Source: JANOXC01 sp031418215
GTDB lineage: Bacteria > Bacteroidota > Bacteroidia > AKYH767-A > OLB10
DNA length: 14,503 bases
Assembly (NCBI GenBank): GCA_031418215.1
Contig: JANOXC010000046.1
Location: forward strand, 1 to 14,503
Reading direction: 5' to 3'
Made by a program: the position numbers and the translations under genes. Each line of letters starts with the position of its first letter. Position 1 is the first letter of the stretch. Shown here piece by piece: positions 6,642 through 13,644 of this stretch. The notes under the pieces are model-generated. The model saw only the letters and a list, made by a program, of their open reading frames with translations, was not told where the DNA came from and ran no database searches.

Positions 6642-9600
6642 CTATTTAAGCATTGGCAAGGAAGCTGTATTAACAGTTTTACCTTCCAGATCGGTAACAT
6701 AAAGATATAATCGTAGCCCTGATTCTGTAGCCGGAATTGTAAATGAAACACGTTTGCCTTCCTCCTCTTCTGTCATCGTTGTTTTAAGATCAATGATGTC
6801 ATCTTTACAAAGCTTCCACTCATATTTCAAACCGGATGATATTACATTTTCAGTAACGGCATAAAATGTTGCTTCCTGTCCCGGAATTATTTTGCCCGGT
6901 GGTGCATATATATATACATCTTTAATAGGAAAGGCGTTTTTCGTTCCGGTCCAGGCATCTTTTAATGCATAATAAGTCGGCTTAAGTCTTCCTTTGCTGT
7001 CGGATAGGCCAAACCATGTTGCCGTGCCTTCCAGTCTGTCCTGCCATGTATATGCAACACCTCCTACATTCATTCCTTTTTTTGCCTCAATATATTGATC
7101 CCATCTCCTGGCATATAAGCTGGCTTTCTCTTCGCCGGAATTCTCCATCACTCTGCCATTCTCATTGTACTTCGAGAAATAGCTGTCCCAATAACCATGT
7201 GGGCCATATTCAGAAACAATGTATGGTCTGAGGGTGTCAAACAAATATTGAATATTGGGCAAGATGCTGATTTGATCTTCGTAATAAGAATTCACACCAA
7301 CTACATCAACGGAAGGTGTAAGATGACGATAAGTATTTATTTCACCGGGTAGTAGTTTAGTGTTTTCAGCAACAGTAAATACCGGATGTCTGGGATCAAT
7401 TATATGAATCTCCTGAGCAAGCTTTTCAATAAATAATGCGTACTGCTTCCTGAGTAATGATAGATAGGGTTGCCCATAATTATGCTTCAACAATCCCCAA
7501 ACTTCATTGCCCAATGTCCATCCTAAAACTGCAGGATGATCCTTATATTTTTTTACGGAAACTATTACTTCCTCCTCGTATTCTTTGAGTTTTGCTGAAT
7601 CAGTAAGGTAGTTTTTATCATTTTCAAACCAAAATCCATATAACACTTTCAGTTTTTTTTCCTCTGCTACGTTCAACACATTTTCATCATAAATACCGGC
7701 AGCATATCTCCTGATGGTATTTGCACCCATTTCCTTAATCAGTGAAAAATCTTTCTCTAGTTTTTTTCTGGTTAGCGGATCATTGCCATCTCGCCAATCC
7801 TGGTTGACATTGTAAGCGACTCCTTTGATGTAAAATTCACCTCCATCTACGATTAAACGAAAATCAGGATAAGTGCCTTTAACAAATTTTGAGGTATAAC
7901 CTGTTTTCCTGATGTCTTGCCAAATTACAGTTGATGATAAATCAGGTCTCGTGTTAAAAGGTGCAGTACTTAATTCTTCCTTGATTACTTGTACAGATTT
8001 TTTATCATCATGAAAAGTCCAGTTTATCACAGTGGCACCATTCTGCGGACGCCATTTTGTAGCACCCCAGTTTTTATCTTCATCGCTGTAGAAAAATACT
8101 ATTGATCTGATCTCCTTGTAATTGGTTTTTATTTTTTCAAAAGCATCTTTAATCCATAAACTTCTGTCGCCGCCAAAATCAGTGCTGCCAAATTCTGAAA
8201 GCATTACAGGTTTTTTATATTTCAAGAGCCGTTCATGAAATGGCTTATACAAATCGTCAAAACCCACCCATTTTCCATTGGAATTGGCCAGTCCGTAATT
8301 CAGATTTGTCACCCCAATCCAATCGACAAAATCATCGCCCGGATAATATTTTTCAAGGTTATCTTCCTCCCATGGATTCCACACCCAGCAAACATTAGTA
8401 GCTCCCAACTTATTAAAATACTTCACGACATATTGATGCGCCAATACGAATTCCTCAGGTGTATTGCCACCTCCGTAAAATGACCAGGGATAGCTTGGAT
8501 TGTCCATCTCATGGGCAAAACGAATCATAACTGGCTCACCGTAATCACGAATTTTATTGGCGTAAGCAGTAATGTAGGAATCAAATCTGCCTTTCAATAT
8601 CGCATCAAATATCCGCCAGTCAGCAGAAAGGCCTTTGTCATCTTTGAATTCCGGAAAATTATGGCTGTATGGCTCCCACGTAATCATGGGTATTGATCCT
8701 GCCTTCCTGATTTTATATAATAATTCGGCAGGAAAATGATCAACACTTTGCGGACCCCATGACTGGTATATAGATACAATATCAAACTTGGCATTGATAT
8801 CCTTGCTCACTTTATTGATGGCATCAATTGAATTTTGCCGGTCGGTTGCAGGCATATATATTCCTGTATAAAAGCCGCCGTAATTTTTCTCTAAATCGGA
8901 AAGTGTATTATTATACTTATTGATTATTGGAGGAATCATTGCATTCACGAGGCTTAAAAACAGTAATATTACACCGGCAGAAAAGGCGGTTTTTCTTAAC
9001 ATCATGACCGATTTATCATAAATCATTTTTTTAGCCCGCAATGCAAAATTTGACAATTTGTTGAACACACTAATTTTCAATAATCTGTTAATGAGTTTCT
9101 GTTGCGCCAACATTACGATAGTAAGAATAAGCAAACAATTAAACCCGGCAAAAGTGGCCATTATAATACTGTAGGGTGTCCAGTCTAACTGAAGTCCATA
9201 CCAAATGGCAAAAAAACCAAATGCCGCTAATGCAATATTAGGTATTGATTGTACCCAATCGTTTTCCGGTTCATCTTCTTTTGAAGTTGGTATGTAAGGA
9301 ATATTGACCCTAATGATGGTGCAAAAAAAGCCTGTAATAAAAATCCACCAGGTTCCTAAACGTAACAATCCTCCCAGTATATGAAAACCACGCTCCTTTT
9401 TATCGATCAGCCACTTTTGTGCATACATCCTTATTAATAAAGTGATAAAGAATAATGGAAAGAACACCTGTGCGAATTCCTTTATGTCAAGCCTCCAGGG
9501 AACGTCGCTTTTAAGCAGGGAGAGTGACGGAATTAAAATATCTATCAGCGCAATAAATCCAAACATATAATACAAAGGGAGAAAGAAGTAATGCACTTTT

Positions 9601-10628
9601 TGCGTGAAGGAGAATTTCCGGAATAAACGGGGATAAGTCACAAACAGCAACTCAAAAGTACCCCTGGCCCATTTCAATTGTTGCTTATAAAAAGATGAAA
9701 GCGTGGAAGGAACAAGACCTTTGGTCAGCATCTCCGGAATATATATACTCTTCCATCCTTTGGCATGCAGCTGCATGGAAGTATGCATATCCTCAGATAA
9801 CCCGGCAGCATGTCCACCAATTGAATCCAACGCGGCTCTTCTGAATGTACAGTTTGCGCCAATGGCTTGTGCTGTGCCCAGGGTATGCATACCCATCATA
9901 AGAGGGCCATAAAAATGATAGGTTTGCTCTGCCGCTGCCGCTGCTACTATACTGTCATTCTGATTTTTGTATCCTTGAACACATTGAACAAAACCAACCT
10001 TTTTATCTTCAAAATAAGGCAGTATCCTTTCTAAAAACTGTGGTACAGGTTCGTGGTCGGGATCAAGAATAACACATATTTGACCATGTGACACCTGCAA
10101 AGCATTATTGATATTACCGGCCTTTGCATTAATTTTTATTAAACGAGTAACGTGATATATTCCATTTTCCGAACAGAAAATTTTTAACTCCTCATCATCA
10201 GCTTCGTCGCATAAATAAGTGTTGTGAGGGTAATTGACTTGCTTCATGGCCAATAATGTCGATTTGACCATTTCCTTCGGCTCACCAGCACAATTAGTGG
10301 TAAACATATCTACCGTCCATACTGTTTTAACTTCAGGTTGTATTGGCACCCCAATGAAAAAGTAATGATACCATTCATGCAGCCAACGAAGCATTTTGAA
10401 AATCAAAGCTGAGGTAAGCAGCCAGTATAACAATTCATTTCCCTTATGGCTTACATCATCAAAAAACCACCATAAAAACTGGACCATGAATATGACACCG
10501 GCTGAAATAAGGATACGCATTTTAAGCTTTTCCCTTCCTGTGGGAATGGGTGCAACAGCCACAGCTTTATACCTATATGGTTTGGGCTTGGCCTCTTTTG
10601 ATCTATCGACAGGAATACCAACTAACAT
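6642..10628 (-). CDS. Trifunctional fusion: processive GT2 synthase (cellulose synthase-like) + GH26 + clan GH-A/GH2-type glycosidase
   Basis: 1328 residues in one open frame. Two helices (about 38-57, 65-81) lead into a cytoplasmic GT2 domain (about 95-340) with Asp141 (DDG position), DPD 189-191, SED 278-280 (TED position) and QQLKW 316-320 (QxxRW with Lys for Arg). Then come helices 344-369 and 384-403, an amphipathic or interface segment (415-439), a gating-loop-like 'IPYIPTSKE' (443-451), helices 461-481 and 486-508, a strongly basic cytoplasmic stretch (510-546) and a last helix (546-567) that puts the rest outside. GH26 spans about 580-885: acid/base Glu707 in RFAHEMDN, nucleophile Glu812 in VMLSEFGS. 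A GH2-type barrel spans about 920-1228: Asn1041-Glu1042 in TLGNEVWG, nucleophile Glu1140 in IVSEYG. A C-terminal beta-sandwich (about 1235-1328) ends it. No PilZ domain is seen. Expected role: make, extrude and trim a beta-glycan. GH26 members commonly act on beta-mannan, but the polymer here is unknown. Confidence 0.9.
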   Translation of the reverse strand: MLVGIPVDRSKEAKPKPYRYKAVAVAPIPTGREKLKMRILISAGVIFMVQFLWWFFDDVSHKGNELLYWLLTSALIFKMLRWLHEWYHYFFIGVPIQPEVKTVWTVDMFTTNCAGEPKEMVKSTLLAMKQVNYPHNTYLCDEADDEELKIFCSENGIYHVTRLIKINAKAGNINNALQVSHGQICVILDPDHEPVPQFLERILPYFEDKKVGFVQCVQGYKNQNDSIVAAAAAEQTYHFYGPLMMGMHTLGTAQAIGANCTFRRAALDSIGGHAAGLSEDMHTSMQLHAKGWKSIYIPEMLTKGLVPSTLSSFYKQQLKWARGTFELLFVTYPRLFRKFSFTQKVHYFFLPLYYMFGFIALIDILIPSLSLLKSDVPWRLDIKEFAQVFFPLFFITLLIRMYAQKWLIDKKERGFHILGGLLRLGTWWIFITGFFCTIIRVNIPYIPTSKEDEPENDWVQSIPNIALAAFGFFAIWYGLQLDWTPYSIIMATFAGFNCLLILTIVMLAQQKLINRLLKISVFNKLSNFALRAKKMIYDKSVMMLRKTAFSAGVILLFLSLVNAMIPPIINKYNNTLSDLEKNYGGFYTGIYMPATDRQNSIDAINKVSKDINAKFDIVSIYQSWGPQSVDHFPAELLYKIRKAGSIPMITWEPYSHNFPEFKDDKGLSADWRIFDAILKGRFDSYITAYANKIRDYGEPVMIRFAHEMDNPSYPWSFYGGGNTPEEFVLAHQYVVKYFNKLGATNVCWVWNPWEEDNLEKYYPGDDFVDWIGVTNLNYGLANSNGKWVGFDDLYKPFHERLLKYKKPVMLSEFGSTDFGGDRSLWIKDAFEKIKTNYKEIRSIVFFYSDEDKNWGATKWRPQNGATVINWTFHDDKKSVQVIKEELSTAPFNTRPDLSSTVIWQDIRKTGYTSKFVKGTYPDFRLIVDGGEFYIKGVAYNVNQDWRDGNDPLTRKKLEKDFSLIKEMGANTIRRYAAGIYDENVLNVAEEKKLKVLYGFWFENDKNYLTDSAKLKEYEEEVIVSVKKYKDHPAVLGWTLGNEVWGLLKHNYGQPYLSLLRKQYALFIEKLAQEIHIIDPRHPVFTVAENTKLLPGEINTYRHLTPSVDVVGVNSYYEDQISILPNIQYLFDTLRPYIVSEYGPHGYWDSYFSKYNENGRVMENSGEEKASLYARRWDQYIEAKKGMNVGGVAYTWQDRLEGTATWFGLSDSKGRLKPTYYALKDAWTGTKNAFPIKDVYIYAPPGKIIPGQEATFYAVTENVISSGLKYEWKLCKDDIIDLKTTMTEEEEGKRVSFTIPATESGLRLYLYVTDLEGKTVNTASLPMLK

Positions 10629-10914
10629 AAAAAATTAAATTAGAAATTTATCAAAAAAAATTAAGTGGGCGATAAAAATACAAGATGATTTGGTGCAAAG
10701 CAAGTATTATCTAGGGTTTTAGCCATATTCTGGTCTATTCCACCCCAAAATCAGTCTTTAGTATGAGTGTAATATCTCCTTTTCAAAAGGTAAAGCTTAT
10801 TAAAAACTAAAAAAAGGCCTTGGAATCAACAAACAACTTTGTCATTTCTTCCATGCTGCTACGAAATAGAAGCTCCCATCAATACAAAGGGTTTAAATAA
10901 TAAATGTTGAAGCT

Positions 10915-10944
10915 AAAAATAGCGGGTTAAAATTTGAGCCGCTA
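10915..10944 (-). terminator. Second, weaker terminator-like hairpin after the serine hydrolase gene
   Basis: On the minus strand TAGCGG (10944-10939) pairs with CCGCTA (10925-10920) around a 13-base loop, followed by a run of five T (10919-10915). It lies about 30 bases beyond the stronger terminator and could act as a backup, insulating the synthase pair from upstream read-through. Confidence 0.35.
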
Positions 10945-10971
10945 ATGACTTAAATAGGTAATTCTAAAATT

Positions 10972-11005
10972 AAAAAAGAGGAGCGAAAAAATGCCCCTCC
11001 TTTTT
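10972..11005 (-). terminator. Rho-independent terminator of the serine hydrolase gene
   Basis: On the minus strand GAGGGGC (10999-10993) pairs with GCTCCTC (10984-10978) through 7 bp including one G-T wobble, with an 8-base loop, followed by TTTTTT. The flanking A-run on the left arm lengthens the stem when paired with the T-run. It lies about 110 bases downstream of the hydrolase stop codon. It is the best terminator in the window. Confidence 0.75.
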
Positions 11006-11113
11006 AAAATTTGCAATCCTCACTAAATTAAAACATACATAAACTAAACAGATCTATTTTCTATATCAATCGTAAACTTGACTATTCACTTTCTTAGTGA
11101 AACTGACTTACAA

Positions 11114-12145
11114 TTAATTATTCATTTTATTAAAAACCACATCAGACAGTTGACTGATAAATTCAGACTGTTTATTATAATCGGTTCCTTTTGTCATTAC
11201 AACAATCATATAGGGATCACTATTGTTATAAACAATGGCTGATTCACTTAAAAACTTTGTGTTACCATTGAACTCAACACCATACTTGTGTGCTACTGTA
11301 ATTTGTTTGGGCAAAGTTCTGGTGATCCCTTTATTGTACTTCACTTTACTTAGCATTGTCAACGCCCATTCAGAGTTTTTTACATCTAAATAGGTTGCAT
11401 TATAAAGCACACTTAAGAACCTTGAGAAACTTTTTACATTCATGTTAAAAGCATCTGCAGTCCTTTCAGGAATATGAATATTAAGGTCAGTAAAAATTTT
11501 ATCAATTTTATCCTGACCTAAAAGAGTGAATAAAAGGCCCATCGATTCATTATCTGAATCAATAATCATGTATTCAATTAACTCCTTAACTGTATAACTT
11601 TTTCCAGGTACTAAAATATCCTGAGCTCCTGCCTCGGTTGACAAATTAATATTGTGTGATACAAACTGTATTTTTTTATTCATCAATAATGGGTCAGCAA
11701 TAGACAATTTCAAACAGGTCATCATGATTGGAATTTTCATCATGCTTCCCGGATTATATTCCTCGTTACCATTAATAGATACTGATGATGCTTCATTCAT
11801 TTTTCTTAGGTAGATAGATGCACTCTCCAAATTACCTCTTGAAATATTATCATTGACCATTTCAGAAAGCTTTTGTGAAATTGGCGCCATTGCTGCAGAG
11901 ATTTCATTGTGCTCTGTCAAAAGTAACGGGCTAGTCAATTTGCTATCATGGAGTCTGAAAACTTCAGTCGATTCATGATTTTGAACGGGAGCCATGGATA
12001 GATTGCCAATTTTTATTTCATCAGCATACTTTTCCTTGTAATTCTTAACCAGTAAGAATAACAACAGAGCTATCGAAATTAGGAATATATACGAAGGCAC
12101 TTGCCAACGGAATACCCGTGTGAACAGAGAAGATACAAAAATCAT
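11114..12145 (-). CDS. Membrane-anchored serine hydrolase, beta-lactamase / penicillin-binding fold
   Basis: 343 residues. One membrane helix (about 17-33) behind a short basic N-terminus makes it an inner-membrane anchor or uncleaved signal, with the rest periplasmic. A linker (about 40-85) precedes a beta-lactamase2-like catalytic domain (about 88-340). The SxxK motif is Ser134-Met-Met-Lys137 in NPGSMMKIP; the second motif is a perfect Ser197-Asp-Asn199 in IDSDNES; the third, normally K(T/S)G, reads HKYG (286-289). The omega-loop ExxLN with the deacylating Glu of true class A beta-lactamases is not evident. Family members acylate on Ser and act as beta-lactamases, DD-peptidases or other hydrolases; without the deacylating Glu I favour a peptidoglycan or unknown hydrolase over antibiotic resistance. 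It is transcribed alone, with 200 bases before it and strong terminators after it. Substrate is not predictable. Confidence 0.8.
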   Translation of the reverse strand: MIFVSSLFTRVFRWQVPSYIFLISIALLLFLLVKNYKEKYADEIKIGNLSMAPVQNHESTEVFRLHDSKLTSPLLLTEHNEISAAMAPISQKLSEMVNDNISRGNLESASIYLRKMNEASSVSINGNEEYNPGSMMKIPIMMTCLKLSIADPLLMNKKIQFVSHNINLSTEAGAQDILVPGKSYTVKELIEYMIIDSDNESMGLLFTLLGQDKIDKIFTDLNIHIPERTADAFNMNVKSFSRFLSVLYNATYLDVKNSEWALTMLSKVKYNKGITRTLPKQITVAHKYGVEFNGNTKFLSESAIVYNNSDPYMIVVMTKGTDYNKQSEFISQLSDVVFNKMNN

Positions 12146-12250
12146 AAGAAAAAAATTGTTTTGGAATTACAATGTTAATGCAATTCTTATCACCGTCAAC
12201 ACTTGCCATGCTAGCGTAATCTTTATTCTTCTTAAAATACAATTTTTATC

Positions 12251-12281
12251 AAAAGTTCTTACTATAATCCAGTTTTCAAAT
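12251..12281 (-). promoter_or_regulatory. Candidate Bacteroidota -33/-7 promoter for the serine hydrolase gene
   Basis: On the minus strand TTTG (12281-12278) is followed by exactly 19 bases and then AACTTTTG (12258-12251), against the known Bacteroidota pattern TTTG, about 19-20 bases, TAnnTTTG; only the first base of the -7 element differs. It lies in the gap after thrC and its terminator, about 105 bases ahead of the start codon at 12145. Short AT-rich motifs like this can occur by chance. Confidence 0.4.
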
Positions 12282-12301
12282 GCCAAAATCCAATCGAAAT
12301 T

Positions 12302-12342
12302 AAAAAAAGCTCAACGGCATAATTGAAAAACATTGTTGCCGT
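12302..12342 (-). terminator. Probable intrinsic terminator of the thr operon
   Basis: On the minus strand ACGGCA (12342-12337) pairs perfectly with TGCCGT (12319-12314) around a 17-base loop, and after five bases comes a run of seven T (12308-12302). It begins only three bases past the thrC stop codon, as expected for the end of a thrB-thrC transcript. The T-run is slightly distant from the stem, so efficiency is uncertain. Confidence 0.5.
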
Positions 12343-12345
12343 CAG

Positions 12346-13644
12346 TTATTTCCGCTTTATAAGGTAATCCTTAAAGTCCTCATAAGAATTTGAAAGCACA
12401 GTAGCAACTTTATCTGCACCACTTAATGCTTGCAGTCCCCCGGGAACAATTACGTTAATTCCGGGATTAGATTCAACCACATCTATAAATTTAGCCGGAT
12501 GAGCCGTTTCCAGAATTACTCCAGTCGTATTGCTGTTATTTCTTTGATATTCGCTTAAACCAAGATAACCAACAGCACCGTGCGGGTCGAGTATATATTT
12601 ATTGGATTGGTAAACTTCTTTCATTATGGCCAGCGTTTGCTCATCATTAAAGGTATAACTGCTAATATCATTCCTGATTAAATTGATGTTTTGATTGTAT
12701 ATATCCAATATCCGGGCATAATTACTTGGATTCCCTACATCCATCGCATTGGAAATTGTTTGTTTAGAAGCATGTGGGTCATAGATACCACTTGCTAAAT
12801 ACTTTGCAAAGACATCATTACTGTTGACAGAAGCAATAAAATGTGAAATTGGCAAACCCATTTTTTTGGCAATAAGCCCTGCTGTTAAATTGCCAAAGTT
12901 ACCGCTGGGTACAGAAAACACTACATCATTTTTATTTGACAACTGTTTGAAAGCCTCAAAATAATAGAATGTCTGAGGAATCAATCGCGCAATATTGATA
13001 CTGTTGGCAGAAGCCAGGTTATATTGAGATTTTAAATCCTGATCTAGAAAAGCACTCTTCACCATACGTTGGCAATCATCAAATGTTCCCTGTATTTCTA
13101 ATGCAGTAATGTTTTCACCAAGAGTTGTCAATTGCTTCTCTTGCAGGAAACTTACCTTCTGTGAAGGGTAAAGTATTATTACATCAATTCCAGCTGTTTT
13201 AAAGAACCCATTAGCCACCGCACTCCCCGTGTCTCCTGATGTAGCTACTAAAATTGTTATCTTTTTCTGCTGATCGTGCATTAGGTATGACATTAGCTGC
13301 GCCATAAAACGCGCACCAAAATCCTTAAACGCCAATGTTGGGCCATGAAAAAGTTCCAATATATATTTATTATCATCGAGCCTTATTAATGGAGCATCAA
13401 AATTGATGGCCGCTTCAACAATTTTCCTGATTACCGCTTGAGAAAGATCATCCCTTAAAAAAACATTAGCAACTTCAAAAGCAATGTCGGTAAATGAATA
13501 GTTCTTCAGGTTTATAATAAACTCATCATTCAACCTTGGAATTGATTCAGGCATAAATAATCCATTATCATCAGGCAGTCCCTTTAATACCGCTTCCGAT
13601 AAGGAATAAAATTTGGAAGGATCCTTAGTAGAATAAAATCTCAT
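12346..13644 (-). CDS. thrC: Threonine synthase
   Basis: 432 residues, full length for the bacterial enzyme. It converts O-phospho-L-homoserine and water to L-threonine and phosphate, the last step of threonine synthesis, in the cytoplasm with pyridoxal 5'-phosphate. The N-terminus begins MRFYSTKDP and contains the family's 'GLPDDNGLFMPE' stretch (22-33). The PLP Schiff-base lysine is Lys107 in GPTLAFKDFG. Phosphate and cofactor binding are supported by SGDTGSA (136-142) and PSGNFGN (246-252). The ATG at 13644 overlaps the end of thrB by four bases (ATGA), so the two are translationally coupled and the kinase product is the substrate of this enzyme. Nothing looks truncated or altered. A hairpin terminator follows the stop codon. 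Confidence 0.97.
   Translation of the reverse strand: MRFYSTKDPSKFYSLSEAVLKGLPDDNGLFMPESIPRLNDEFIINLKNYSFTDIAFEVANVFLRDDLSQAVIRKIVEAAINFDAPLIRLDDNKYILELFHGPTLAFKDFGARFMAQLMSYLMHDQQKKITILVATSGDTGSAVANGFFKTAGIDVIILYPSQKVSFLQEKQLTTLGENITALEIQGTFDDCQRMVKSAFLDQDLKSQYNLASANSINIARLIPQTFYYFEAFKQLSNKNDVVFSVPSGNFGNLTAGLIAKKMGLPISHFIASVNSNDVFAKYLASGIYDPHASKQTISNAMDVGNPSNYARILDIYNQNINLIRNDISSYTFNDEQTLAIMKEVYQSNKYILDPHGAVGYLGLSEYQRNNSNTTGVILETAHPAKFIDVVESNPGINVIVPGGLQALSGADKVATVLSNSYEDFKDYLIKRK

Larger units (their letters stand above)
10629..11113. other. 485-base intergenic region upstream of the glycan synthase fusion
   Basis: This gap separates the serine hydrolase gene from the synthase fusion. Its right part holds two terminator-like stem-loops (10972-11005 and 10915-10944). 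Its middle has a 13-base palindrome CCTTTT-C-AAAAGG (10778-10790) that could be an operator. The promoter of the synthase pair should lie between about 10629 and 10900, but no stretch matches the Bacteroidota -33/-7 consensus with correct spacing. The longest minus-strand reading frames I found are very short, without a recognisable product. Confidence 0.6.

Noticed and set aside
6481..10638. Several plus-strand frames of 60-82 codons opposite the synthase fusion
   Set aside because: They mirror real coding sequence on the other strand and have no domain, start context or conserved motif.
10850..10905. Very short minus-strand frame containing MEEMTKLF in the gap before the synthase gene
   Set aside because: The frame from its ATG is only about 15 codons, with no family resemblance and no supporting start signal.
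12045..12326. Short frames on both strands at the serine hydrolase start (12045-12242 minus, 12120-12326 plus)
   Set aside because: They overlap the hydrolase N-terminus or its promoter gap, and their compositions look random.
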